DNA of 63,565 nucleotides from Paulinella micropora (lineage: Eukaryota > Cercozoa > Imbricatea > Euglyphida), in NCBI GenBank assembly GCA_009731375.1, contig BJOX01000063.1, forward strand, positions 762,249-825,813, read 5' to 3'. The number at the start of each line of letters is the position of its first letter. Position 1 is the first letter of the stretch. The position numbers and the translations under genes are program-made. The notes below the pieces were generated by a model that was not told the DNA's origin, did not search any database, and saw only the letters and a list, made by a program, of their open reading frames with translations. Positions 12,946 through 23,936 of this stretch are shown piece after piece.

Positions 12946-13000
12946 TTTCCTTTCATACTTCCCTTATTGGATTATCAAATTTCTGCCGCTTTCATCATGC

Positions 13001-13289
13001 CTCTATCTATCTATCTGTCTATCTATCTATCTTCTATCTATCTATCTATCTATATAATGCTTTCTTGGTGTTTTCGTTAGGTGAGGAGTATGCCTCTTGA
13101 TGATGATGATATATTATGTATGTATGTATGTATGTATGTATGCATGCATGCATGTATACATACATGTCAGTATGTAGACATTTAAAATTTTGCACATCTA
13201 CATAAGTACATAAACACATTTTGACATATGCGTAAATTTAACGCATCGGCAAAGGGGTTGCTCCCCCCCCCCCCCCCCCCCCCCCCCTC
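13001..13289. repeat. CTAT and ATGT short arrays, poly-C
   Basis: (CTAT)n at 13001-13055, (ATGT)n at 13115-13160 and a poly-C run from 13263 leading into a gap. No gene. Confidence 0.85.
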
Positions 13290-13385
13290 NNNNNNNNNNN
13301 NNNNNNNNNNNNNNNNNNNNNNNNNNNNNNNNNNNNNNNNNNNNNNNNNNNNNNNNNNNNNNNNNNNNNNNNNNNNNNNNNNNNN
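13290..13385. other. assembly gap (96 N)
   Basis: Bounded by poly-C on both sides. Confidence 0.99.
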
Positions 13386-13660
<275 letters not shown>

Positions 13661-13754
13661 TTTTCTGCAGATTGCAGTAACAGTGTAAACAGAGGTACAG
13701 TCCACTTTGACGGCCGGCTGCCCTTCTGGCCTGTGTGTATTGGAGCAAATGCCT

Positions 13755-13788
13755 GGGCCACGCCCCATTGTCTGTCTAGAAACAGGTT

Positions 13789-13839
<51 letters not shown>

Positions 13840-13903
13840 ACGCCCCATTGTCTGTCTAGAAACAGGTTCAATCTCTCTCTCTCTCTCTCTAGAGAGAGAG
13901 AGC

Positions 13904-13937
<34 letters not shown>

Positions 13938-14004
13938 TCGTACCTGTCTCTAAACAGACAATGGAGAGAGAGAGAGAGAGAATTGTTCCTGTCTCTAAAC
14001 AGAC

Positions 14005-14039
<35 letters not shown>

Positions 14040-14072
14040 AACCTGTTTCTAGACAGACAATGGGGCGTGGAG

Positions 14073-14104
<32 letters not shown>

Positions 14105-14105
14105 G
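13755..14105. repeat. (CT)n/(GA)n tracts bracketed by direct and inverted copies of a ~35-bp unit
   Basis: The unit CACGCCCCATTGTCTGTCTA(...)GGTTCAATC occurs forward at about 13759 and 13838, each followed by (CT)n. It occurs in reverse complement, more or less diverged, at about 13950, 13981 and 14035, each preceded by (GA)n. A poly-G run leads into the next gap. This could form a large hairpin. Confidence 0.8.
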
Positions 14106-14562
14106 NNNNNNNNNNNNNNNNNNNNNNNNNNNNNNNNNNNNNNNNNNNNNNNNNNNNNNNNNNNNNNNNNNNNNNNNNNNNNNNNNNNNNNNNNNNNNNN
14201 NNNNNNNNNNNNNNNNNNNNNNNNNNNNNNNNNNNNNNNNNNNNNNNNNNNNNNNNNNNNNNNNNNNNNNNNNNNNNNNNNNNNNNNNNNNNNNNNNNNN
14301 NNNNNNNNNNNNNNNNNNNNNNNNNNNNNNNNNNNNNNNNNNNNNNNNNNNNNNNNNNNNNNNNNNNNNNNNNNNNNNNNNNNNNNNNNNNNNNNNNNNN
14401 NNNNNNNNNNNNNNNNNNNNNNNNNNNNNNNNNNNNNNNNNNNNNNNNNNNNNNNNNNNNNNNNNNNNNNNNNNNNNNNNNNNNNNNNNNNNNNNNNNNN
14501 NNNNNNNNNNNNNNNNNNNNNNNNNNNNNNNNNNNNNNNNNNNNNNNNNNNNNNNNNNNNNN
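14106..14562. other. assembly gap (457 N)
   Basis: Preceded by poly-G and followed by (CT)n. Confidence 0.99.
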
Positions 14563-14566
14563 CTCT

Positions 14567-14627
<61 letters not shown>

Positions 14628-14716
14628 CTATCTATCGATCGATCTGTCTGTCTGTCTGTCCCCTCTCTCTCTCTCTCTATCTCGATCTCTATCTCTATCT
14701 CTTTCTCTCTCTATCT

Positions 14717-14767
<51 letters not shown>

Positions 14768-14787
14768 ACTCACTCTGTGTGTGTGTG

Positions 14788-14879
<92 letters not shown>

Positions 14880-14904
14880 CATCCATCCATCCATCCATCC
14901 ATCC

Positions 14905-14975
<71 letters not shown>

Positions 14976-15004
14976 CATCTATCCATCCATCTATCTATCT
15001 ATCT
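14563..15004. repeat. (CT)n, (GT)n and (CTAT)n/(CATC)n microsatellites
   Basis: Uninterrupted simple repeats; the ORFs through them (LSIYLSIYL...) are artefacts. Confidence 0.95.
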
Positions 15005-15064
15005 ATTATTGTTTGATGTGAAACTGCGTTCCTTTGCAAGGACTACATTCCTTTGCGACATCTC

Positions 15065-15065
<1 letters not shown>
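15005..15065 (+). repeat. dispersed repeat R2, copy 1 (CTAT-tailed)
   Basis: About 60 bp beginning ATTATTGTTTGATGTGAAAC and ending CGACATCT, followed directly by (ATCT)n. An essentially identical copy lies at 51625-51685, also followed by (ATCT)n, so this is the end of a mobile repeat with a microsatellite tail. Confidence 0.85.
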
Positions 15066-15984
<919 letters not shown>

Positions 15985-16810
15985 NNNNNNNNNNNNNNNN
16001 NNNNNNNNNNNNNNNNNNNNNNNNNNNNNNNNNNNNNNNNNNNNNNNNNNNNNNNNNNNNNNNNNNNNNNNNNNNNNNNNNNNNNNNNNNNNNNNNNNNN
16101 NNNNNNNNNNNNNNNNNNNNNNNNNNNNNNNNNNNNNNNNNNNNNNNNNNNNNNNNNNNNNNNNNNNNNNNNNNNNNNNNNNNNNNNNNNNNNNNNNNNN
16201 NNNNNNNNNNNNNNNNNNNNNNNNNNNNNNNNNNNNNNNNNNNNNNNNNNNNNNNNNNNNNNNNNNNNNNNNNNNNNNNNNNNNNNNNNNNNNNNNNNNN
16301 NNNNNNNNNNNNNNNNNNNNNNNNNNNNNNNNNNNNNNNNNNNNNNNNNNNNNNNNNNNNNNNNNNNNNNNNNNNNNNNNNNNNNNNNNNNNNNNNNNNN
16401 NNNNNNNNNNNNNNNNNNNNNNNNNNNNNNNNNNNNNNNNNNNNNNNNNNNNNNNNNNNNNNNNNNNNNNNNNNNNNNNNNNNNNNNNNNNNNNNNNNNN
16501 NNNNNNNNNNNNNNNNNNNNNNNNNNNNNNNNNNNNNNNNNNNNNNNNNNNNNNNNNNNNNNNNNNNNNNNNNNNNNNNNNNNNNNNNNNNNNNNNNNNN
16601 NNNNNNNNNNNNNNNNNNNNNNNNNNNNNNNNNNNNNNNNNNNNNNNNNNNNNNNNNNNNNNNNNNNNNNNNNNNNNNNNNNNNNNNNNNNNNNNNNNNN
16701 NNNNNNNNNNNNNNNNNNNNNNNNNNNNNNNNNNNNNNNNNNNNNNNNNNNNNNNNNNNNNNNNNNNNNNNNNNNNNNNNNNNNNNNNNNNNNNNNNNNN
16801 NNNNNNNNNN
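15985..16810. other. assembly gap (826 N)
   Basis: Lies inside a copy of repeat R1 and before a copy of repeat R3. The gap probably hides further repeat copies. Confidence 0.99.
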
Positions 16811-17010
16811 GGCACAGGCCCCTGGGGAGTGTTCTAGTGTTGTCCCATATAGTTCAAAAGGGCTCGGCTAACTTTCGGCTTGAACTGGGCACAGACACCA
16901 ACCACAGCGAGACAGTGGTTGGTGTGCAGCTTGGCAGGTGCTGAAAGTTCTTGTCCGGGGGTAGTAAAGGAGGCAATGGCTTTTCAAGCTACGCCACGCC
17001 CATAGATTAA
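16811..17010 (+). repeat. repeat family R3, copy 1 (CTAT-tailed)
   Basis: About 200 bp, with TTCAAAAGGGCTCGGCTA and GCTACGCCACGCCCATAG as landmarks, ending TTAAACAT and followed by (ATCT)n to 17145. Other copies are at 18466-18680 and, shorter, 18961-19090. The 3' microsatellite tail suggests a SINE or the 3' end of a LINE. Confidence 0.8.
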
Positions 17011-17013
17011 ACA

Positions 17014-17141
<128 letters not shown>

Positions 17142-17148
17142 GATCTAT

Positions 17149-18229
17149 CTGATCTCATCACTTACTCCACGGAGTGAACCAAGGCCACTTGAGGTGTCAC
17201 TGACCCTCCCTTGGGCTTGGTTTTTGAAATGGGTGCCATCTGTCGGCAGACAGAGAATTAGGGGATGGTGTGGGTGTGCTGGGCCCGTGGTGGGGTGCCT
17301 TATGTGTGCCTAGCCATACGCCTATAAGTCACATGCCGAAATAGCGACGGGAAGCACAATCCTGTTCCCTCAGGGTGCCCTTTCTCGCTTGTTGAGCCCG
17401 GAATAAAACCCACAGTGCTCTGTCGGTTTATACTAGACTGTCGAACAGTCTCGAAACTCCATCTGCTTACTGGGTCCTCTGTAATGGAGGTGGGAGCTCG
17501 TTCTGCAAGGGGCGCTTATGGAACGAGCCCTGGCCCCGCCTGGTACTAGGGAGCTTTGGTATCGCCTGTATCAGTCCCTTCCGTGCAAACATCACGGCTT
17601 AGCTGGGCATCGGGTTAATACTTTACCCACAGACTTCCTTGGTTGACGAAATCAGAAGCTCCTTTTTTCTGACATTAGTCGATATCTCATCAGTTGATCT
17701 CATCACTTACTCCACGGAGTGAACCAAGGCCACTTGAGGTGTCACTGACCCTCCCTTGGGCTTGGTTTTTGAAATGGGTGCCATCTGTCGGCAGACAGAG
17801 AATTAGGGGATGGTGTGGGTGTGCTGGGCCCGTGGTGGGGTGCCTTATGTGTGCCTAGCCATACGCCTATAAGTCACATGCCGAAATAGCGACGGGAAGC
17901 ACAATTCTGTTCCCTCAGGGTGCCCTTTCTCGCTTGTTAGCCCGGAATAAAACCCACAGTGCTCTGTCGGTTTATACTAGACTGTCGAACAGTCTCGAAA
18001 CTCCATCTGCTTACTGGGTCCTCTGTAATGGAGGTGGGAGCTCGTTCTGCAAGGGGCGCTTATGGAACGAGCCCTGCCTGGTACTAGGGAGGTTTGGTAT
18101 CGCCTGTATCAGTCCCTTCTCGTGCAATCATCACGGCTTAGCTGGGCATCGGGTTAATACTTTACCCACAGACTTCCTTGGTCGACGAAATCAGAAGCTC
18201 CTTTTTTCTGACATTAGTCGATATCTCAT
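17149..18229 (+). repeat. two tandem ~545-bp units of repeat R1
   Basis: The unit starts TGATCTCATCACTTACTCCA at 17149 and again at about 17694. The second copy differs by small indels and substitutions (for example it lacks GGCCCCG near 18075). Each ends GTCGATATCTCATC before a CTAT stretch or the next unit. No ORF of note and no protein similarity recognised. Confidence 0.9.
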
Positions 18230-18465
18230 CTATCTATCCCGGGGGGGAGGTAGAGGGCCAGCTGCTCAGTGTTCCAGCCTAAAACCAACCCCGCTATAAC
18301 GACGGTTTTGTGTCCGCCGTTAATCGCGCGCAGCGCAAGGGCTAAACAGGCGACCATCTCCCGACCAGGGCCGTGATGCAAAGGGGTGATGAAGTCGGGG
18401 TTGTAGAAGGTAACTCACAACGAGCGTGAATTCCTGAAACCTCGGCTTGATCGTGTCATCATCTC

Positions 18466-18676
18466 CTTATGACACGCCCCTGGGAGAGTGTTTTAGTGGT
18501 TGTTCTGTACAGTTCAAAAGGGCTCGGCTACTTTTCGGCTTGAACTGGACATAGGCACCAACCACAGCGGACCGTGGTTGGTGCGCGGCTGAAGTGCTGA
18601 GAGTTCTTGCTCGGGGGTAGTAAAGGAGGCCATGGCTTTTTAAGCTACGCCACGCGCACAAATTAAACATTAAACA

Positions 18677-18680
<4 letters not shown>
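18466..18680 (+). repeat. repeat family R3, copy 2
   Basis: Diverged copy of 16811-17010 in the same orientation, again ending TTAAACATATC and followed by (ATCT)n to 18960. Confidence 0.8.
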
Positions 18681-18745
<65 letters not shown>

Positions 18746-18817
18746 GTCTGTCTATTCATCCATCCATCCGTCCATCCATCCATCTATCCATCTATCTATC
18801 CATCTATCTATCTATCC

Positions 18818-19090
<273 letters not shown>

Positions 19091-19147
<57 letters not shown>

Positions 19148-19168
19148 CATCCATCCATCCATCCATCC

Positions 19169-19243
<75 letters not shown>
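19091..19243. repeat. (CTAT)n/(CATC)n microsatellite
   Basis: Tail of the preceding R3 copy, running into a gap. Confidence 0.9.
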
Positions 19244-19512
19244 NNNNNNNNNNNNNNNNNNNNNNNNNNNNNNNNNNNNNNNNNNNNNNNNNNNNNNNNN
19301 NNNNNNNNNNNNNNNNNNNNNNNNNNNNNNNNNNNNNNNNNNNNNNNNNNNNNNNNNNNNNNNNNNNNNNNNNNNNNNNNNNNNNNNNNNNNNNNNNNNN
19401 NNNNNNNNNNNNNNNNNNNNNNNNNNNNNNNNNNNNNNNNNNNNNNNNNNNNNNNNNNNNNNNNNNNNNNNNNNNNNNNNNNNNNNNNNNNNNNNNNNNN
19501 NNNNNNNNNNNN
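19244..19512. other. assembly gap (269 N)
   Basis: Followed by (GT)n and poly-G. Confidence 0.99.
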
Positions 19513-19749
19513 GTGTGTGTGTGTGTGGGGGGGGGGGGGGGCTTTTAAATAAGTATAGTATCATTCCATCCATCTCTCCTATCTTTATTATTTATTCTTG
19601 CAATCATCCTATCTTTACCATTCATGCTTTTGAATAGATTTTACACAGCAAACTAATATTACAGTATTTTCTTGCTGGTTTGCACAGGAATCGATCTAAG
19701 CTGATATAGCTACCCCAGATCATCAAGCAAGGCAGGCTTATCTAGCTAA

Positions 19750-19821
<72 letters not shown>

Positions 19822-20199
19822 CATCATATATACTTGATTATAATGTCGGATTTCCGACGTACAACTCTTCCCGCTTTCACACGTTTCATTATTGGTACTT
19901 ACTTATATGTAAGCTAGCTGCCTCCATAAGTGGGCACTCGATCCACTTGTATATCTTTTAAAACACCGCAAAGCTCGGCTCCCCCTCCCTNNNNNNNNNN
20001 TCTCTCTCTCTCAGAGCATCTGCTATTTAATCACTTAGTTTGCTCGTGTAATCATGGCCCTCATTCATGTCACAGTCAAATCAAGTATTATAGCTTCATA
20101 TTAAAGATAATCAAAATTGGGAATTTTCTTTTCGGGCACGTCTTATATATACATATATATATACATATATATACATATATATATACATATATATATATA
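19513..20199. other. non-coding with CT and TA microsatellites
   Basis: (CT)n at 19753-19820, (TATACA)n at 20145-20199, and a 10-N gap at 19991-20000 between CT-rich ends. No gene supported. Confidence 0.7.
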
Positions 20200-20745
20200 G
20201 TTGAAGATAACTGACGGTGAGACCGGAACAGTAAGTATTGCCATTATATACCGGGTGGGCCGGCATAGTTGGCCAGGGGAAGTGGCTAGTAGAAATTTTC
20301 GAGCCGGTCACTGCCAGGAATATGGGGTAACCGTGAGGTGACGGGTATGGCCGCATTTACTCAGAGTTCAAACTTGGGGAAGTGACCAGTATTTTCAAGT
20401 AATCATGAGGTAGTCAACGGGTAGCGGTGATACTCAGAGGCGGGGGGTGGCGAGTTGAAAATGTTGGCGGCAGGGCGGCGAATGGCTCAACTTGAAGCCT
20501 CACTTAAGATGTAATTTTATGCGTTTACTGTCACCTTTAACCATAGTACTATCACATTAATATTAATATTAATACGAGTACGGCGACGAACGTAACTCTA
20601 GTATTTACATTCTATCCCAAGGTTGGTCGGCGGCGGTTTAAGCGCATGGGGGTGAGCGCGCTCTGGGGGGAGAAGAAATTATGCCGGCTCCGGCTCACCC
20701 GGTATATAATGGCAATACCGTTCCGGTCTGTCGGTTATCCTCAAG
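20200..20745. mobile_element. MITE-like element with ~65-bp terminal inverted repeats
   Basis: The left arm 20201-20268 (starting TTGAAGATAACTGACGGTGA, containing TATTGCCATTATATACCGGG) is the inverted, slightly diverged partner of 20676-20744 (containing CCCGGTATATAATGGCAATA and ending TCCTCAA). The interior has no transposase ORF. Length is about 545 bp. The left flank is (TA)n, so a target-site duplication cannot be read. Confidence 0.75.
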
Positions 20746-20834
20746 TTGGTCTGCAGGCTACGGAGTCTCTTCTTTAGGTATTCGTCAGTCTTCATATCGT
20801 TAGGACAGTTATCGCCGGGTTATTAACCCGTAAT

Positions 20835-20858
20835 TTCAGTCCACTTAAGTGGACTGAA
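20835..20858. repeat. 24-bp perfect palindrome
   Basis: Centred on CCACTTAAGTGG. Related half-sites (CCACTTAA, TTAAGTGG) follow within 25 bp. Function unknown. Confidence 0.85.
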
Positions 20859-21053
20859 TCCACTTAAAAGGGTTAAGTGGATGGGATCGTAATTAGGTTT
20901 ACCGTCAAGCATGTAACATCGTAGATATCAATACGTAATGCATGCATTATAATTAAAAAAACACCTCAAGTTTATATTTCGACTTTCTTCCGGAGTGAAA
21001 AGTGGCAAAACGGACTTGTAGAACGATTTGAGGTGCCACTAGTTCATTTCAAG

Positions 21054-21058
<5 letters not shown>

Positions 21059-21104
<46 letters not shown>

Positions 21105-21112
21105 GAGAGAAG
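21059..21112. repeat. (GA)n microsatellite
   Basis: Simple repeat, followed by C and T runs. Confidence 0.95.
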
Positions 21113-21215
21113 TATTAATATGCCCCCCCCCTTTTTTTTCAAATGAAAGTATCCGAATATGTGCCCTTTTTTTTCTCCCCATGAACAACTTTAATTAGCC
21201 CTTAACACGGCGAGC

Positions 21216-21462
21216 GCCACATTTGTGGATCATTGCCACAAATGTGTCAGTGCTTTTTCAAATTGAATTATTAATTTTAAAATCCACAAATGTGGATGTG
21301 GCTTTGACGTCACAAATGTGGCTTTGATCCACAAATGTGGATGATCCACAAACGTGGCTTTAATCCACAAAATGTGGTTTTGATCCACAAATGTGGAATT
21401 GATCCACCCTAACCCAACCCACGAGATCCACAAATGTGGTTTTAAACCACAAATGTGGATTG
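21216..21462. repeat. cluster of CCACAAATGTGG palindromes
   Basis: At least ten full or partial copies of CCACAAATGTGG (or the inverted-centre CCACATTTGTGG) within about 245 bp, often extended to ATCCACAAATGTGGAT and separated by CTTTGAT-like spacers. Spacing is irregular. Confidence 0.9.
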
Positions 21463-21891
21463 CCGGGTTAAGGGTAGGGACGAAGGGAAGGCGGACAAAG
21501 GAAGGGAGAAAAAAAAGAAGACCATGGTAGTACGAATGTCAGCGGGAAGGAAAGCACGAGAGAGGTAAAAGGGTAATGAAAGGGAAATGTACAGGAAAAA
21601 TGAAACAAAAATATAAGTGGGGAAAAGGCCAGTTGTAACAAATGAAAAGTGTCATGTTTCATGTTTCAACATCCTGTACAAGTCGTTTTCTCCCGATATC
21701 TCTGAAAGTATCTGCAACAGTCTGGAAAATCCACAAGTAAAATCGCAGTACTATACTTACTATGCTGAACCTCAGGCAGCTCGAAGGAGTTTCTGCTCAT
21801 ACGAATCTGCTGTGCTGACGGAGCAATAAATAAATAAATACGTTTAAACTATTTACACTGAGATGCAAGATGCACCTGCTCTGGATTCGAG

Positions 21892-22341
21892 CTACATGAT
21901 TGGCACAGCGAGACACCCACAGCCTGAACATTTCCACACGGGGTAATGACCGATGATCTCAATTTGTGCTGCGGGATCGTCCCAGTCTGGTTCGAATTTA
22001 TGTCCATTTTGGCAGGGATGCTTCTTGCTTTCTGACATTGTCCGCTTCCACCAAGATCGGTCTCTCCCGTCGACCATACAAGTGGAAGATCCTACACAAG
22101 CGTGAGTACTAGTGTGCGAAATGATTGTTGAAGAAATGCAATAGCCACCAGTTATTCCGTTGGGCAACATTTGTCTCTCTTTCCACATATCTTCACCACG
22201 ATAGTCGGAATACACACAAGTGAGGTTCATGTTTCCGCACGTGCTGATGTACATTTCATCACATTCAAAGTTGCAAATGTTTTCGAGATGCTCATTTTGA
22301 CACAATCTGAGTCTTGGTCCCACCGTTGTGTGATATGGCAA
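21892..22341 (-). CDS. Cys-rich ORF, possible exon, unknown function
   Basis: Open for 149 residues with about 16 cysteines (for example NICNFECDEMYISTCGNM, HPCQNGHKF and WKCSGCGC near the end). The spacing suggests a secreted or zinc-binding module. The frame begins at TTG just after an in-frame stop and has no early ATG, so it may be an internal exon or a decayed copy. No family recognised. Composition is similar to the surrounding host-like DNA and differs from the AT-rich segment that follows. Confidence 0.35.
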   Translation of the reverse strand: MPYHTTVGPRLRLCQNEHLENICNFECDEMYISTCGNMNLTCVYSDYRGEDMWKERQMLPNGITGGYCISSTIISHTSTHACVGSSTCMVDGRDRSWWKRTMSESKKHPCQNGHKFEPDWDDPAAQIEIIGHYPVWKCSGCGCLAVPIM

Positions 22342-22688
22342 ACATTAGCCACCCGCTTCCCCAAAATGGAATTGTTGCTGTTGCCGAAATTTGTTTTGGT
22401 TGAGAACAGGGGTGGGGGTCAACAGTATAATATGAAATTTTTAAGGTCATTTTTCGTGCCTCAAAATAACCTTAAAACTTTCATTTGTCGTTTCCTATTG
22501 AGTCTCTATTGATAGTTTAAACAATCAATACGAAGCCTTAAAACAGCAACATAAAAAAGCAACATTTTTGATGAATACGAGAAAGCAAAATGAATAAATT
22601 CGTTTTCTCTACTTCAAAAAATAAAATAAAGATTAACGAACCGCTTTGTTATTCCTTCTAAAGATTAACGAAAAATATATTTATGTAA

Positions 22689-22915
22689 ATGGAGGACTAT
22701 ATGAGACCTAATTCTAAACAATTATATGAACAAAACAATAGAGAGCAAAGGAATAAGAAAGCAAAAGAAAAAATATAAAGCGAATGTGGTGCAGAAGTAT
22801 CAAGAGCGAATTTATCAAGACATAAAAAACACACAAAGAAAACCCCCCAAAAAGCGCTCCACAGAGTACTGAAGAAAAATATACGTATTGTAAAAGAAAA
22901 AATTTAGCGGATTGA
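22689..22915 (+). pseudogene. small zinc-finger protein remnant of the AT-rich viral segment
   Basis: The plus frame from ATG 22689 reads 29 residues, hits a stop, and continues in the same frame as SECGAEVSRANLSRHKK with many lysines. The CxCG...H...H arrangement is the single-finger pattern seen repeatedly in small ORFs of Polinton-like viruses and large DNA viruses. The internal stop and a further stop downstream show decay. It is followed by a second member of the same type at 23007. Confidence 0.5.
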
Positions 22916-23006
22916 AACATCCGCAATTAGATCATGTCAAAAACATAATAAAAAAATTTCGTCTTTATATAGTTCATTTGTTTTTGACCACTTCAAAAAC
23001 AAAAAC

Positions 23007-23240
23007 GTGGATACTCGCAAACAGAAGAGAGCAGAATATGCGAAGGAAAGAAGGAAAGAGAAATATAAATGCATATGTGGAAAGGTAATAGGGATATATG
23101 GAAAATATCAACACGAAAAATCAGACTTTCATAGAGACTACTTCGCAGAGAAAGAAGAGGTTATGATAGGAGGACATAACGTTATTCGTATAATTCGTAG
23201 AAACGATGACATAGAAAGATATTTTAAAAATAAAATGTAA
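23007..23240 (+). CDS. small zinc-finger protein, AT-rich segment
   Basis: 77 residues: a basic N-terminus, a finger CICGKVIGIYGKYQHEKSDFH (positions roughly 22-41) and a charged tail. The frame starts with GTG; the reading frame is open upstream without an ATG, so the start may have been lost. Similar in layout to 22689-22915. The stop codon lies inside the first copy of the duplicated upstream box (23235-23281), so the gene abuts the next promoter. The function of such fingers in PLVs is unknown. Confidence 0.5.
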   Translation: MDTRKQKRAEYAKERRKEKYKCICGKVIGIYGKYQHEKSDFHRDYFAEKEEVMIGGHNVIRIIRRNDDIERYFKNKM

Positions 23241-23281
23241 AACCATTTAAAGAAATAAATATTATTACTTATATATATAGT
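23235..23281 (+). promoter_or_regulatory. duplicated AT-rich upstream box, copy 1
   Basis: Begins GTAAAACCATTTAAAGAAAT and continues with ATAAATATTATTACTTATA directly up to the ATG at 23282. A copy nearly identical over about 45 bp precedes the next gene. Confidence 0.7.
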
Positions 23282-23560
23282 ATGACTTCTTTACGGATAC
23301 AAGCGGACAAGGAAATGAAAGAACTATACAACTTACATTTTTCAGAAGCATTAGCGGACGATAGAAGGATTAAGAAATACACAAAAAGAGCAGTGCTTCA
23401 ACGATATAGTAAGGATTTTAAGTTTTGGAATGAACAGAGAAACAAGGCACTACTAGCGGATTCAACCTTGTTGAATATTCACAAATGGGAAATATGTGAA
23501 GAAGCAATAAGACAACTTAAATTAAGGATTATTATTGTATTAAATAATAATTTAATTTAA
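23282..23560 (+). CDS. small protein of unknown function, AT-rich segment
   Basis: 92 residues from ATG 23282, intact. Highly charged, probably helical (KEMKELYNLHFSEALADDRR, then FKFWNEQRNKALL). The start is fixed by the upstream box that ends at the ATG. No family recognised. The neighbours (finger proteins, then a protein-primed polymerase) suggest a gene of the same Polinton/PLV-like or plasmid-like element. Confidence 0.55.
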   Translation: MTSLRIQADKEMKELYNLHFSEALADDRRIKKYTKRAVLQRYSKDFKFWNEQRNKALLADSTLLNIHKWEICEEAIRQLKLRIIIVLNNNLI

Positions 23561-23561
23561 A

Positions 23562-23608
23562 ATGTAAAACCATTTAAAGAAATAAATATTATTACTTATA
23601 CTATATAC
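23562..23608 (+). promoter_or_regulatory. duplicated AT-rich upstream box, copy 2
   Basis: Same sequence as 23235-23281 apart from TATATATAG versus TACTATATAC at the 3' end, ending at ATG 23609. A weaker version (GTAAAACAATTTAA) precedes ATG 23937. Confidence 0.7.
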
Positions 23609-23832
23609 ATGGGACGACACAAAAATATCTCACACCAGAGGACAAACGAAAGGCGAATAATGAAAACGCAATGGCTTATTATAATAAGCACCGCGAAGAA
23701 GTAAATATTAGACGAAAGGAAGAATTGAAAGAACGAAATAGAAAACTTAAGGAATATGAAGAAATGAACGGCGAGAGGAGCATAAAACAAAAAAAAAATA
23801 AAAAACGAAAAATTATTTTTTGTGGTAAATAA
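23609..23832 (+). pseudogene. small basic helical protein, one frameshift
   Basis: After ATG 23609 the frame shifts once within the first ~5 codons. The long continuation reads KYLTPEDKRKANNENAMAYY, then alternating K/E/R to the stop at 23830-23832. Short proteins of this type (YLTPEDKRKA... then NKHREE...) accompany Polinton-like viruses. Function unknown. Confidence 0.5.
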
Positions 23833-23936
23833 AATGAATTTCATGTTAAAGGTAAGACAATTATATATTTTTTAAAAGGTAAAACAATTTAATTTATTTC
23901 ATTATTTTTATATCCACACTAATATAAAAGTAAAAT

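Noticed and set aside
9723-13057. Many long ORFs (MLCYVMLCYV, HTYIHTYIHT, MYVCMYVC)
   Set aside because: Direct translations of pentanucleotide and tetranucleotide repeats on both strands.
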